Part shown: one piece after another, positions 9,182 through 18,215 of the stretch
Layout of the letters: every line of letters begins with the position of its first letter
Numbering within the stretch: the first letter of the stretch is position 1
NCBI RefSeq assembly: GCF_014192215.1
Contig: NZ_JACHXP010000001.1
Coordinates: 310,001 to 374,000, forward strand
Length of the DNA stretch: 64,000 nucleotides
From: Halomonas cerina
Lineage (GTDB): Bacteria; Pseudomonadota; Gammaproteobacteria; Pseudomonadales; Halomonadaceae
Direction: 5' to 3'
Translations under genes and position numbers: made by a program
Notes under the pieces: model-generated
Seen by the model: only the letters and a program-made list of their open reading frames with translations
Database searches by the model: none
What the model was told of the DNA's origin: nothing

Positions 9182-11011
9182 TCAGCGGCTGCGCTGGCGG
9201 GCCTCGATCATGGCGGCGCGGTCGGGGTCGATCCACCAGGCGTCGAGATCCAGATTGTAGATCGGGAAGGGCTCTTGCCAGCCGAACTTGTCCCACAGCG
9301 CGATGCGGGTCTGGCCCAGGTGCCACTGGGGAATCACGTAGAAGCCCCAGCGCAACACCCGGTCCAGGGCGCGGGCGGCGGTGTCCAGGGCCTCCCGGGA
9401 ATCGGCGGCGATCAACGTGTCGACCAGTTCATCGATGACCGGGTCGGCCAGGCCGATCAGGTTGCGGCTCTGGGGTACGTCGGCGTACTCGCTGGTCCAG
9501 AAGTCGCGCTGCTCGTTGCCGGGGTTGGCCGACTGGGGGAAGCTGCCGACGATGATATCGAAGTCGAAGCGGCGCAGCCGGTTGAGGTACTGGTTGACGT
9601 CGACGATGCGGATGTCGCCCTGGATACCGAGCTTGGCCAGGTTGCGCAGCAGCGGCTGGACGACCCGCTCGAACTGGGTGTCGAAGAGCAGCACCTCGAG
9701 GCGCAGCGGCTCGCCGGTCTCGGCATCGACCATCACGCCGTCCCGAACCACGTAGCCGGCCTCACTGAGCAGCTCGAGGGCCTTGGCCAGACGAGGACGC
9801 ATTGCGTCCGGCTGTTCCATGGGCAGCGGCTTTTCGAAGACCCGCTCGGGCAACTGGTCGCGGTAGGGCTCGAGCAGGGCCAGTTCGGCCTCGCTGGGCA
9901 GGCCCTTGGCGGCCATGGCCGAGTTCTCGAAATAGCTGCGAGTGCGCTGGTAGGCGCCGTAGAAGAGGTTGCGGTTGAGCCACTCGAAATCGAAGGCCAG
10001 GTTCAGCGCCTCGCGGACGCGTACGTCCTGGAAGGTTTCTCGGCGCAGGTTCATCACGTAGGCCTGCATCCCGGCGGGCTGGCCGTCGGGGACCATCAGC
10101 CGCTCGACGAAGCCGTTCTCGGCCGCCGGGAAATCGTAGGCGGTGGCCCAGTTGCGGGCGCTGGTCTCGATGCGCAGGTCCAGGTTGCCGGCCTTGAAGG
10201 CCTCCAGGGCCACGGTCTGGTCGCGGTAGTAGTCGTGGACCAGCCGCGCGATGTTGTGGCGTCCCCGATTCACCGGCAGGTCACGCCCCCAGTAGTCGTC
10301 GACACGAGCATAGACGATACGCCGCCCCGGCTCCACCTGGGCGATGCGGTAGGGGCCGGAACCGAGCAATGGATCGAGGATGGTGGCCTCGAAGTCGCGC
10401 CCTTCCCAGTAGTGGGCCGGGAGCACCGGCAACTGGCCGATGATCAGCGGCAGCTCACGGGACTCGCTCTCGGCCAGGTCGAAGTGCACGGTATCCGCGT
10501 CCACGGCCCTGACATCCACCACGTCGGCGTAGTAGGCGGCGTAGAAGGGCTGTCCCTGTTCGACGAGGGTCTCGAAGCTGAACACCACGTCGGCGGCATC
10601 CACCGGCTCGCCGTCGTGGAAACGCGCCTCGGGGTGCAGGTCGAACTCGATCCACTGGCGCTCGGGGTCGAGGCGAATCCCGCTGGCCAGCAGACCATAC
10701 AGCGAGAAGGGCTCGTCGGGGTTGGCGGCGAGCAGGGTGTCGTAGATGACGGTCAGGTCGGTGGCCGGGGTGCCGCGGATGATGAAGGGGTTGGTGGAGT
10801 CGAAACTGCCGATGGCGGCCCGCGTCAGGGTGCCCCCCGCCGGGGCCTCGGGGTTGGCATGGGGAAAGTGGGGAAAGTCGGCCGGCAGGGCCGGCTCGTC
10901 ATACAGGGCCAGGCCGTGCACGGTGGGCACGTCGGCCGGGTCGGCGGCCTGGACGGGCAGGCAGGCCATCAGGCCTGCCAGCAGAAGCGGGGCAGTCGCG
11001 GCATGTCGCAT
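9182..11011 (-). CDS. yejA: ABC transporter substrate-binding protein YejA
   Basis: Periplasmic SBP family 5 protein of 609 residues that delivers peptides (microcin C in E. coli) to YejBEF. It has a Sec signal peptide ([22 protein letters not shown], cleavage about residue 22) and the YejA-type N-terminus [24 protein letters not shown], followed by [24 protein letters not shown] closes the protein, as in YejA. A GAAGGA ribosome site precedes the ATG. First gene of the yejA-B-E-F operon. Confidence 0.94.
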   Translation of the reverse strand: MRHAATAPLLLAGLMACLPVQAADPADVPTVHGLALYDEPALPADFPHFPHANPEAPAGGTLTRAAIGSFDSTNPFIIRGTPATDLTVIYDTLLAANPDEPFSLYGLLASGIRLDPERQWIEFDLHPEARFHDGEPVDAADVVFSFETLVEQGQPFYAAYYADVVDVRAVDADTVHFDLAESESRELPLIIGQLPVLPAHYWEGRDFEATILDPLLGSGPYRIAQVEPGRRIVYARVDDYWGRDLPVNRGRHNIARLVHDYYRDQTVALEAFKAGNLDLRIETSARNWATAYDFPAAENGFVERLMVPDGQPAGMQAYVMNLRRETFQDVRVREALNLAFDFEWLNRNLFYGAYQRTRSYFENSAMAAKGLPSEAELALLEPYRDQLPERVFEKPLPMEQPDAMRPRLAKALELLSEAGYVVRDGVMVDAETGEPLRLEVLLFDTQFERVVQPLLRNLAKLGIQGDIRIVDVNQYLNRLRRFDFDIIVGSFPQSANPGNEQRDFWTSEYADVPQSRNLIGLADPVIDELVDTLIAADSREALDTAARALDRVLRWGFYVIPQWHLGQTRIALWDKFGWQEPFPIYNLDLDAWWIDPDRAAMIEARQRSR

Positions 11012-11055
11012 CGCAGAGTTCCTTCTCGGGGCGGGGCGTCAGGCGGCCCCTCTCG

Positions 11056-12246
11056 TTACCTACCGGAAAGTGTCAGCTGCTGGCCCGGTTGTAAAGTATC
11101 GAGGCGCTGGATGTCGTTCCAGCGCGCCAGGTCGACCATGGCGACGGCGTGGCGTGAGGCGATGGCGGAGAGGGTGTCACCGCGTTGGACCACGTGAATG
11201 GACGGATTGCCATCGCCGGCCGGGGACTGTCGGGTCTCCAGTGCCGCGAGCAGGCGTTCGGCACGCTCGGCCGGCACCAGCAGGCGGCGCACCTGACGCG
11301 GGGTGGCACGGCTGGCCAACAGGCCGGGGTTGAGCTCGGCCAGTTGGCCTTGGGGCACGCCGGCCAGGCGGGCCGCCTCGCTCAGGGTCAGGGCGCGAGT
11401 CACCGGGATCTGGGCGAAGGCGGGAGCCTCATCGATCTCGGGCAGGCTCACGCCATAGCGAATCGGGTCGGCGATGATGGCCGAGATCGCCAGCAGCTTC
11501 GGTACATAATCCATGGTCTCGGCGGGCAGGTCGAGGTCCCAGTAATGCCCCGGCCGGCCGCGGGAGAGGGCGATGCGCCGGGCCCGGTTGACGGTGCCGG
11601 CCCCGGCATTGTAGGCGGCCAGGGAGAGCTCGATATCGCCCTCATACCACTGGTCGGCCTGCAGTTCGATGTAGTCGAGGGCCGCCCGGGTTGAGCTGAC
11701 CACGTCGAGGCGGCCATCCCAGGCGCCACTGCGCTGCAGGCCCAGCGCCTCGCCGGTGCGCGGCATGATCTGCCACAGGCCGGTCGCGCCCATGTGGCTG
11801 CGGGCGCGGGGATCGAAGGAGCTTTCGATGAAGGGCAGCAGGGCGATCTCGCCGGGCAGGTCGCGGGTCTCGATCTGCTCGGTGATCCAGGCCAGCCAGG
11901 GGCGCGCCCGCTCGGTGATCTCGACGATGTTGTGGGGGCTCGCCCGGTAGTGGTCGATCCAGGCCTGCACCCGCGGGTGACGATGGTCGGCCTGCCACTG
12001 GGCCTGCCACTGGAAGGCCTCGCGAAGACGCGACCAGGCGGTCTGCGGCTTCAGGGCCAGGGCGTCCCAGAAGTGTTGACCTGGCGCCACGCCAAGGCCG
12101 TCGGACGAGGGAGTCTCGATGCCGTCCTGCTGGGTTGTCGGGAGCGTTGAGGCCTGGCTAAGGGAGCCGGACGTCATCAGAGCACCCGTCAAGGCCAGCG
12201 AGCTGGCGAAACCGAGTAGTCGTCTACGGCTGGTGTGGTAGGTCAT
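11056..12246 (-). CDS. mltD: Membrane-bound lytic murein transglycosylase D-like, SLT + LysM
   Basis: Peptidoglycan lytic transglycosylase of 396 residues from the ATG at 12246, chosen for its GGAGAG site and because the signal peptide starts there. The SLT domain (about residues 105-260) carries the catalytic Glu in LPFIESSFDPRARS, followed by GATGLWQIMPRTGEALGL and AYNAGAGTVNRA. An MltD linker (ITRALTLSEAARLAGV-like) and one C-terminal LysM (VVQRGDTLSAIASRH ... LQPGQQL) follow. The signal has a twin-arginine-like SRRRLLGF and no lipobox cysteine, unlike classical MltD lipoproteins, so it may be soluble or periplasmic. An upstream in-frame extension to 12639 overlaps gloB and is rejected. 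Confidence 0.86.
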   Translation of the reverse strand: MTYHTSRRRLLGFASSLALTGALMTSGSLSQASTLPTTQQDGIETPSSDGLGVAPGQHFWDALALKPQTAWSRLREAFQWQAQWQADHRHPRVQAWIDHYRASPHNIVEITERARPWLAWITEQIETRDLPGEIALLPFIESSFDPRARSHMGATGLWQIMPRTGEALGLQRSGAWDGRLDVVSSTRAALDYIELQADQWYEGDIELSLAAYNAGAGTVNRARRIALSRGRPGHYWDLDLPAETMDYVPKLLAISAIIADPIRYGVSLPEIDEAPAFAQIPVTRALTLSEAARLAGVPQGQLAELNPGLLASRATPRQVRRLLVPAERAERLLAALETRQSPAGDGNPSIHVVQRGDTLSAIASRHAVAMVDLARWNDIQRLDTLQPGQQLTLSGR

Positions 12247-12319
12247 GGTGCTTTGCTCTCCTATGGTCGTTACCGGGCTTGCCATCCGGGCAAGCGATGG
12301 AACGTCCATCGGGTCGGGG

Positions 12320-13087
12320 TCAGAACGAGTCTTTCCATGCTCGTAGGGTGGTAAAGGTGGCGAGCCGTGAATCGGTATCGCCATGCTGGGCGGCGGCCTG
12401 GCGAACCCCGGCCGAGTCGCAGCGCAGGAAGGGGTTAATGCGGCGCTCGCGGCCCAAGGTGCTGGGCAGGGTGGGACGGTCGAGCTGTCGGGCGCGACGG
12501 CACTCCGCCTCGGCCGCCTCGATGTCGGTGTTGCCCGGGTCCGCCTCACGCGCGAAGCGCAGATTGGCCAGGGTATATTCATGGGCGGCGAAAATGAGGG
12601 TATCGTCGGGCAGCGCTGCAAGCCGCTCGAGGGAGGCATGCATCTGTGCCGGCGTGCCTTCGAACAGGCGGCCGCAGCCGGCGCTGAAGATCACGTCGCC
12701 ACTGAACAGCAAAGGCGGAATGCCGGCGGTGAAATAGGCGATGTGATCCAGGGTGTGGCCCGGCACGCCGATCACCTCGAGGAGGCGTCCCATCACCCGT
12801 ACTTCGTCGCCGTCGCCGACCCGCTCGTCGATCCCCTCGATCGAGGGGGTGTCGGGACCGATCACCCGAGGGGCGTAGCGCTGGATCAGTTCCGGCAGGC
12901 CGCCGACGTGATCCGCGTGGTGATGGGTGATCAGCACGGTGCCCAGGGTGAGTCCTTCCCGCTCGAGCAGCTCGATCACCGGGGCGGCATCGCCGGGATC
13001 GACCACGCAGACATCATGGCTCGTGTCCTGGCGCAGCAGCCAGATATAGTTGTCGCTAAAGGCGGGAATCGGTGTCACGCTCAACAT
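12320..13087 (-). CDS. gloB: Hydroxyacylglutathione hydrolase (glyoxalase II)
   Basis: Cytoplasmic metallo-beta-lactamase-fold enzyme of 255 residues that hydrolyses S-lactoylglutathione to lactate and glutathione. The metal-binding motif is ITHHHADHVGG; later ligands are in PGHTLDHIAYF and SGDVIFSAGCGRLFEG. The HAGH C-terminal domain is present (RRINPFLRCDS). The start at 13087 (MLSVTPIPAFSDNYIWLL) matches the family; a longer frame upstream would run into yafS. Divergent from yafS, as in E. coli. Confidence 0.95.
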   Translation of the reverse strand: MLSVTPIPAFSDNYIWLLRQDTSHDVCVVDPGDAAPVIELLEREGLTLGTVLITHHHADHVGGLPELIQRYAPRVIGPDTPSIEGIDERVGDGDEVRVMGRLLEVIGVPGHTLDHIAYFTAGIPPLLFSGDVIFSAGCGRLFEGTPAQMHASLERLAALPDDTLIFAAHEYTLANLRFAREADPGNTDIEAAEAECRRARQLDRPTLPSTLGRERRINPFLRCDSAGVRQAAAQHGDTDSRLATFTTLRAWKDSF

Positions 13088-13181
13088 GGGCTCGGCGTCC
13101 TGGTTGCGCCTGCGATGGGGCAGGTGCGACGTGAATCGGAATGGCTCACAAAATCGCTGACTGTGGAGAAATACGTGCATC

Positions 13182-13952
13182 ATGTCAAATGCTCCGGAAC
13201 CCGAGAACCTGGCGCGGCTGGTCCGCGACGGTCGACGCTACTGGGCAACGCCGGGTGGTCAGGCCGTCTGGTCGGCGGAACGGGCCTGTCTGGGCCCGGT
13301 CTGTGAACGACTCTTTGGCCATCATAGTCTGGAACTGGGCCTCGGGCCGCGCCTGGCAGACATGTGCCCGGTCCATCACGCCCTGCGCTGGTCCCCCACT
13401 CGGGAGCTTGCCGAGCAGCCCGAGACGCTGGTGTGTCTTCCCGATGTACTGCCGCTGCCCGATGACAGCCTGAGCCTGGTAGTGGTCCACCACCTGCTGG
13501 AGGTGGCTCCGGATCCGCATCATCTGTTGCAGGAGGCCGCCCGGGTCACCGCCGATGACGGCGCCCTGGTGATTTTTGGCTGGATGCCGTTTGGTGTCGG
13601 CGGACTGTCGCGGGCTTGGCACTGGCGCCGCCACCAGCTGCCGTGGCGAGGACACTGGCGCTCGCCGGGCCGGTTGGGCGACTGGCTGGCGTTTGTCGAC
13701 TTCGAGATCGAGCGGGTAGACTACTGTGGCTTTCGTCTTCCCGGCCGCGGGGTGCGTAACGCCGCCCTGGAAACCCTGGGACGGCGGCACAACCTGCCGC
13801 TGGGCGATAGTTACATGCTCCATGCCCGGCGTCGTTCCCGACTGGCTCCGCCCCCGCGCACCCGGCTCGAGTTCGCCAGGTCGCTGGGACCGGCGACGCT
13901 CGGGGGGGCCACACGGGTCTCGCCGCAACCGAAAAGGAAGATCGAAGCGTGA
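13182..13952 (+). CDS. yafS: Class I SAM-dependent methyltransferase, YafS-like
   Basis: Predicted cytoplasmic methyltransferase of 256 residues with the methyltransferase type-11 core: [19 protein letters not shown] (a degenerate motif I), then [42 protein letters not shown]. Substrate is unknown. Its place between gloB and rnhA is the same as that of yafS in enterobacteria, which is the main reason for the symbol. The stop overlaps the GTG start of rnhA by four bases. Confidence 0.82.
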   Translation: MSNAPEPENLARLVRDGRRYWATPGGQAVWSAERACLGPVCERLFGHHSLELGLGPRLADMCPVHHALRWSPTRELAEQPETLVCLPDVLPLPDDSLSLVVVHHLLEVAPDPHHLLQEAARVTADDGALVIFGWMPFGVGGLSRAWHWRRHQLPWRGHWRSPGRLGDWLAFVDFEIERVDYCGFRLPGRGVRNAALETLGRRHNLPLGDSYMLHARRRSRLAPPPRTRLEFARSLGPATLGGATRVSPQPKRKIEA

Positions 13953-14419
13953 CCGAGGAGCGTGAGGTCGGCGACCTGCCCGAGGTGACCATCTACACCG
14001 ATGGGGCTTGCCGGGGCAATCCGGGACCGGGTGGCTGGGGGGCGCTGCTGGTCAGCGGTCGCCATCAGAAGCCGCTCAAGGGCCATGAGGCCAGGACCAC
14101 CAACAATCGCATGGAGCTGATGGCGGCCCTCATGTCCCTTCGTGAGCTCAAGCGGCCCTGTCGCGTGGCGCTATGGACCGACTCGGAATACCTGCGTCGG
14201 GGCATTACCGAATGGATCCATGGCTGGCTCCAGCGTGACTGGCGGACGGCCTCCCGCAAGTCGGTGAAGAACGCCGAGCTATGGCGGGAGCTTTATGAAG
14301 AGACCCATCGTCATCGCATCGTGTGGCACTGGGTCAAGGGGCATAGCGGCCACCCCGGGAACGAGCGGGCCGATAAGCTGGCCAATGAGGCCATCGATGA
14401 ACTCCTGGCCGGTGCCTGA
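13949..14419 (+). CDS. rnhA: Ribonuclease HI
   Basis: Degrades the RNA strand of RNA-DNA hybrids; 156 residues. All four catalytic acidic residues are visible: [17 protein letters not shown] (Asp), [10 protein letters not shown] (Glu), [12 protein letters not shown] (Asp) and [18 protein letters not shown] (final Asp, with the conserved HSGHPGNE loop). The start is GTG at 13949, overlapping yafS (GTGA). Unlike E. coli, rnhA and dnaQ are here on the same strand, 36 bases apart. Confidence 0.96.
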   Translation: MTEEREVGDLPEVTIYTDGACRGNPGPGGWGALLVSGRHQKPLKGHEARTTNNRMELMAALMSLRELKRPCRVALWTDSEYLRRGITEWIHGWLQRDWRTASRKSVKNAELWRELYEETHRHRIVWHWVKGHSGHPGNERADKLANEAIDELLAGA

Positions 14420-14455
14420 GGCGCCGGCCCCACTCGCCGAGCACGAGACCCTTTC

Positions 14456-15220
14456 ATGCGCCAGATCATCCTGGATACCGAGACCACCGGCATCGACCCC
14501 CGCGAAGGCCATCGCCTGATCGAGATCGGGGCAGTGGAGGTGGTCAACCGGCGCCTGACCGGCAACACCTATCATCAGTACATCAACCCTGAGCGGGATA
14601 TCGAGGCCGAGGCCGTGGCGGTCCACGGCATCACTCGCGAGAAGGTCGCCGATGAACCGGTGTTTGCCGAGATCGCCGATGCCTTCTGGGCCTTCATCGT
14701 GGGGGCAGAGCTGGTGATTCACAACGCCCCCTTCGACGTGGGCTTCATGGATCACGAGTTCCACCTGCTCAATGACGCTCGGGGCGAGCCGCGCCTGGGC
14801 CCGGTGGCCGAGCACTGTCGTATCCTCGATACCCTGCGGATGGCACGGGACAAGCACCCCGGCCAGCGCAACAGCCTTGACGCCCTGTGCAAACGCTACG
14901 AGATCGACAACGGCCATCGGGTCCTGCACGGTGCCCTGCTGGACGCCGAGATCCTCGCCGACGTCTATCTGGCCATGACCGGCGGCCAGACCGCCCTGTC
15001 TCTAGATGCCTCCGCCGAAGGGGCGGTCGAGTCGACTGTGTCGCAGGGGCTCGCTCGGCGGCGCCTAGCTGTCTCGCCCGGCCAGCTGCGAGTGCAGGCG
15101 CCCAGTGGGGAGGAGCTGGCCGCGCACTATGCCAAGCTGGCCCGTATCCGCGAGGTCGCCGGAGAGTGTCGCTGGGACGGGCTGGCCGGCTGGCCAGGCA
15201 ACGAAAAGGCCTCGTCCTGA
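14456..15220 (+). CDS. dnaQ: DNA polymerase III epsilon subunit (3'-5' proofreading exonuclease)
   Basis: DEDDh exonuclease of 254 residues in the replicative polymerase core. Exo I is ILDTETTGIDPREGHRLIEIGAVE, Exo II is VIHNAPFDVGFMDHEF and Exo III is HGALLDAEILADVYLAMTGGQ. The C-terminal tail (about residues 185-254) is the alpha-binding part and includes AHYAKLARIREVAG. The stop overlaps the nudC start by one base (TGATG), so the two genes are likely coupled. Confidence 0.96.
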   Translation: MRQIILDTETTGIDPREGHRLIEIGAVEVVNRRLTGNTYHQYINPERDIEAEAVAVHGITREKVADEPVFAEIADAFWAFIVGAELVIHNAPFDVGFMDHEFHLLNDARGEPRLGPVAEHCRILDTLRMARDKHPGQRNSLDALCKRYEIDNGHRVLHGALLDAEILADVYLAMTGGQTALSLDASAEGAVESTVSQGLARRRLAVSPGQLRVQAPSGEELAAHYAKLARIREVAGECRWDGLAGWPGNEKASS

Positions 15221-15993
15221 TGCTGCGCCGCGAGCTGCCCCATGATCAGGCGGCAGGGCGGGTGATCCGGCTGAGCGAGGGACGGATCGCCGAGGGGATA
15301 GACGGCACTCCGCTGCAGGCGTCGCGCCCCTGGACGCCGGACCTGCAGCCACTGTGCTGGTGGAACGAGGAGCCGGTGGCGCTCGCCGTGGAGGAGGCCG
15401 GCGACGAGACCTGGCCGGAGGGACGCGAATGGCTGGCGCGGCTGCCGGAATCCTGGTATCCCCTGGTCGCCACGGCCCTGCAGGTCGGGGCCTGGTGGCG
15501 CAACCATCGCTTCTGCGGGCGCTGCGGAGCACAGGCCACGCGGCTCGGCGACGAGTTCGCGATGCACTGCACCCGATGTGGACATCGCAACTATCCCCGC
15601 ATTTCGCCCTGCATCATCACCCTGGTGACGCATGGGGAGTCGCTGCTGCTGGCCCGTAGCCCGCGATTCCCGCCGGGACGCTACTCGACCCTGGCCGGCT
15701 TCATCGAGCCGGGCGAGTCCGTCGAGGAGGCGGTGCGCCGGGAAATCCACGAGGAGGTAGGGCTGACGGTGGGGCGGCTGCGCTATTTCGGCAGCCAGCC
15801 CTGGCCCTTCCCGCATTCCCTGATGCTGGGTTTCTTCGCCGAGGCGGCCGGCCGCGAGTTGCGCATCGACGGCGTGGAGATCAGCGACGCGGCCTGGTTC
15901 TCGCCGGGGCGGCTGCCCCAGCTGCCGCCGCTCTACTCCATCTCTCGGGCCCTGATCGAGACCCACCTGGCCGAGGTTCGGGCCCGGCCCTGA
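15220..15993 (+). CDS. nudC: NAD+ diphosphatase / NAD-cap RNA hydrolase
   Basis: Nudix hydrolase of 257 residues that cleaves NADH to NMNH and AMP and removes NAD caps from RNA. It has the NudC zinc ribbon (CGRCGAQATRLG ... CTRCGHRNYPRISPC), a full Nudix box (GFIEPGESVEEAVRREIHEEVGL) and the NudC-specific SQPWPFPHSLM motif. I chose the ATG at 15220 because it lies on the dnaQ stop and the family N-terminus begins there; a longer frame upstream is a dnaQ shadow. Confidence 0.93.
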   Translation: MLRRELPHDQAAGRVIRLSEGRIAEGIDGTPLQASRPWTPDLQPLCWWNEEPVALAVEEAGDETWPEGREWLARLPESWYPLVATALQVGAWWRNHRFCGRCGAQATRLGDEFAMHCTRCGHRNYPRISPCIITLVTHGESLLLARSPRFPPGRYSTLAGFIEPGESVEEAVRREIHEEVGLTVGRLRYFGSQPWPFPHSLMLGFFAEAAGRELRIDGVEISDAAWFSPGRLPQLPPLYSISRALIETHLAEVRARP

Positions 15994-16004
15994 CGGCGGT
16001 CGCG

Positions 16005-16316
16005 TCAGTCGCCGGGAAAGAGGCGGGTCAGCTGGGTAGCCAGCATGACGTTGCCGGTGGCCCTGAGCTTGCCGCTCATGAAGGCGCTCATGCCATTGAG
16101 TTCGCCACTCATCACCTTCTTCAGGGTCGCGGAATGCATGCTCAGGCTGACCGAGGGCTCGTCGTGCTCGCCCTCGCGGATGTCCAGGGTGCCGTTCCTG
16201 ACCACCAGATGGTGATCGCCGGCATCGCTGAAGTGGAACTGAAAGACCGCGTCCATGCCCTGGGCAGCCTGGGCGTCGAAGCGGTCGTGAAGCTTGGCGA
16301 TGATGGCGGCTGACAT
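16005..16316 (-). CDS. SCP2 sterol-binding domain protein
   Basis: Small cytoplasmic protein of about 103 residues consisting of one SCP2 lipid-binding domain: VFQFHFSDAGDHHLVVRNGTLDIREGEHDEPSVSLSMH, then KKVMSGELNGMSAFMSGKLRATGNVMLATQLTRLF. The start is taken at 16316, with an AGGAT about 9 bases upstream; an ATG 24 bases earlier lacks a site. SCP2 proteins bind hydrophobic ligands, possibly acyl-CoA or quinone precursors. The role here is unknown. Confidence 0.82.
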   Translation of the reverse strand: MSAAIIAKLHDRFDAQAAQGMDAVFQFHFSDAGDHHLVVRNGTLDIREGEHDEPSVSLSMHSATLKKVMSGELNGMSAFMSGKLRATGNVMLATQLTRLFPGD

Positions 16317-16462
16317 CGGGCGGATCCTGACGGTGGGCATGGTAGGGGAAGGCAGCCTATTGAATCTCGTCGTCTTGATCAAGCGCGGGTGCCGGGAGGA
16401 TGCCTTGTGTCGGCCCGACCCGGCGGGCAGGATAGAACGATAGACAGACGCAGGAGAGCGCG

Positions 16463-17500
16463 GTGAGCGAGTGGCTGACGGATTTCGGCATGTTCGTGGC
16501 ACAGTTGGTGACCCTGGTGGTGATCGGTGGCCTGGTGGTGCTGGTCATCACGCGGGCCAAAAGCGAGGTGGGCGACCGCACCCGGCTCAGGCTCGAGGAG
16601 TTCAACGCGCGTCGGCGCCACCGTCGTCGTCGGCTGACCCTGGCGGCCAGTGCCCCCGGAGCCCGCAAGCGGCTGCTAAAGGGCTTCCGGCGCGATGACA
16701 AGGCTCGCGACAAGCACCACGAGTCAGACGCCGCCGCGGGGCCGACCGTCTGGGTGCTCGACTTCCAGGGAGACCTCAAGGCCAGCGCTACCGGCAGGCT
16801 GGCCGAGGAGGTCTCGGCGGTGCTCGATGCCGCCAGGGAGGGTGACGAGGTCGTGGTACGCCTGGAATCGGCTGGTGGGCTGGTCCATGCCTATGGGCTG
16901 GCCGCAGCGGAGATGGACCGCCTGCGGCAGGCCGGATTGCGCACGACCGTCTGTGTCGACAAGGTCGCGGCCAGCGGTGGCTATCTGATGGCGTGCTGCG
17001 CCGACCAGTTGCGAGCTGCCCCCTTCGCGGTGCTGGGGTCCATCGGTGTGGTCGCCCAGCTGCCTAACGTGCATCGCCTGCTCAAGCGCCACGACATCGA
17101 CGTGGAGGTGCTGACCGCCGGGCGCTACAAGCGCACCCTGACCGTGTTCGGGGAGAACACCCCGGAGGGACGCGACAAGTTCCTGGATGACCTCGAGACC
17201 GTCCATGGCCTGTTCAAGAACTATGTCGCCGAGCGTCGGTCGGACCTCGACATCGAGGCGGTGGCCACAGGGGAGGTGTGGTACGGGCGCGATGCCCTCG
17301 ACCGCGGGCTGGTCGATGCGCTGGGCACCAGCGAGGCCTATCTGGTCGAACGCATGAAGGAGGCGAGGGTGATCGGCCTGCGCCTCGAACGCCACTTGAG
17401 TCTTGGCGAGCGTCTCGGCCTGATGGTCACGCGGGTGGTGGAGCGCGGAGTCGAGCATGGCCTGGAACTGCTCGACGCCAGTCGCTGGCAGAAGCGCTGA
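16463..17500 (+). CDS. sohB: Inner-membrane serine protease SohB (S49 family)
   Basis: Protein of 345 residues with an N-terminal membrane helix (FVAQLVTLVVIGGLVVLVIT) and a basic linker. The S49 domain has the nucleophile Ser in VAASGGYLMACCADQL and the general-base Lys in AGRYKRTLTVFGENTPEGRDKF, the Ser-Lys dyad of signal-peptide peptidase A-like enzymes. The start is a GTG with an AGGAG about 7 bases upstream. Divergent from the SCP2 gene; its stop converges on the ArsR regulator. Confidence 0.93.
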   Translation: MSEWLTDFGMFVAQLVTLVVIGGLVVLVITRAKSEVGDRTRLRLEEFNARRRHRRRRLTLAASAPGARKRLLKGFRRDDKARDKHHESDAAAGPTVWVLDFQGDLKASATGRLAEEVSAVLDAAREGDEVVVRLESAGGLVHAYGLAAAEMDRLRQAGLRTTVCVDKVAASGGYLMACCADQLRAAPFAVLGSIGVVAQLPNVHRLLKRHDIDVEVLTAGRYKRTLTVFGENTPEGRDKFLDDLETVHGLFKNYVAERRSDLDIEAVATGEVWYGRDALDRGLVDALGTSEAYLVERMKEARVIGLRLERHLSLGERLGLMVTRVVERGVEHGLELLDASRWQKR

Positions 17501-17542
17501 TACTGTCGTGGAAGGGGAGCCCTCGGAGGCGGGGGAACGTCG

Positions 17543-17881
17543 TCACGGTGGGGAGGCGTCGTCGGGCAGGCCCATCCGGGCAAGGGCCTCGATGATGATC
17601 CGGGCCCGCTCGCCCTGCAGCGAATAGTAGATGGTCTGCGAGGAGCGGCGCGTGGTGACCAGATTCTCGCGCCGCAGGATGGCCAGATGTTGTGACAGGG
17701 CCGATTGGCTGAGGGCGAGTCGCTTGTTAAGTTCGGTTACCGACAACTCCGCGTCGTCCAGCAGGCACAGAATGCGCAGCCGGTTGTCATTGGCCATCGC
17801 CTTGAGTAGCGCGCTCGCCTGGTCGATCACCGCCTCGCCACCTGCCAGCAGGTGCGAGGCGCTGCGTTGCGGATTGCCCAT
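17543..17881 (-). CDS. ArsR/SmtB family regulator, BigR/SqrR-like
   Basis: Winged-helix repressor of 112 residues. LKAMANDNRLRILCLLDDAELSVTELNKRLALSQSALSQHLAILRRENLVTTRRSSQTIYYSL closely follows the sulfur-responsive YgaV/BigR/SqrR pattern. The first sensing cysteine is present (RILCLL), but the second, normally near the C-terminus, is missing, so the usual persulfide cross-link could not form. No ArsR metal motif (ELCVCDL) is seen. Divergent from prpE across a 334-base region with repeats. It may regulate itself and perhaps prpE. Ligand unknown. Confidence 0.86.
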   Translation of the reverse strand: MGNPQRSASHLLAGGEAVIDQASALLKAMANDNRLRILCLLDDAELSVTELNKRLALSQSALSQHLAILRRENLVTTRRSSQTIYYSLQGERARIIIEALARMGLPDDASPP

Positions 17882-18215
17882 GATGATGTCCCCTGTACTG
17901 TCGGGGCCGATCCTCTCGCCTCAGCGGAGGTCGGCCGGGCTGGCGTTGTCGGCGCCGCCAGAGGGGGCGGGCCGCCCTGGCTCTGCTGATTTTCTGATAC
18001 AGGCAATTCTCAACTATAGTCCACGGCGTGTTTTTCCACCGGATCGACACCCTGTCAATGGCAGGGCGTGAGGCGTCGCCGGGATTTATTGTCGACAACA
18101 ATGTCGGGAAGCATCGTCCTTTTGTCGAAGATTAGCCGATAGTATGAAGATTGTTCCGTTCGGCTGATCTAGAGTGTCAACAATCTCGATGCCACTCGCT
18201 TGCGACAGGATGCTC
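17882..18215. promoter_or_regulatory. Divergent ArsR/prpE intergenic region with candidate operators
   Basis: No gene was found in these 334 bases. The stretch turns AT-richer after 17980. A perfect 10-bp palindrome TTGTCGACAA lies at 18089-18098, a related TTGTCGAA at 18122-18129, and a direct repeat CAACAATSTCG at 18096-18106 and 18178-18188. These are plausible binding sites for the adjacent ArsR protein or another regulator of prpE. No clear sigma-70 pair could be fixed. Confidence 0.45.

Noticed and set aside
12247..12639. N-terminal extension of the lytic transglycosylase upstream of its signal peptide
   Set aside because: It would overlap gloB and bury the signal peptide; the ATG at 12246 has a GGAGAG site.
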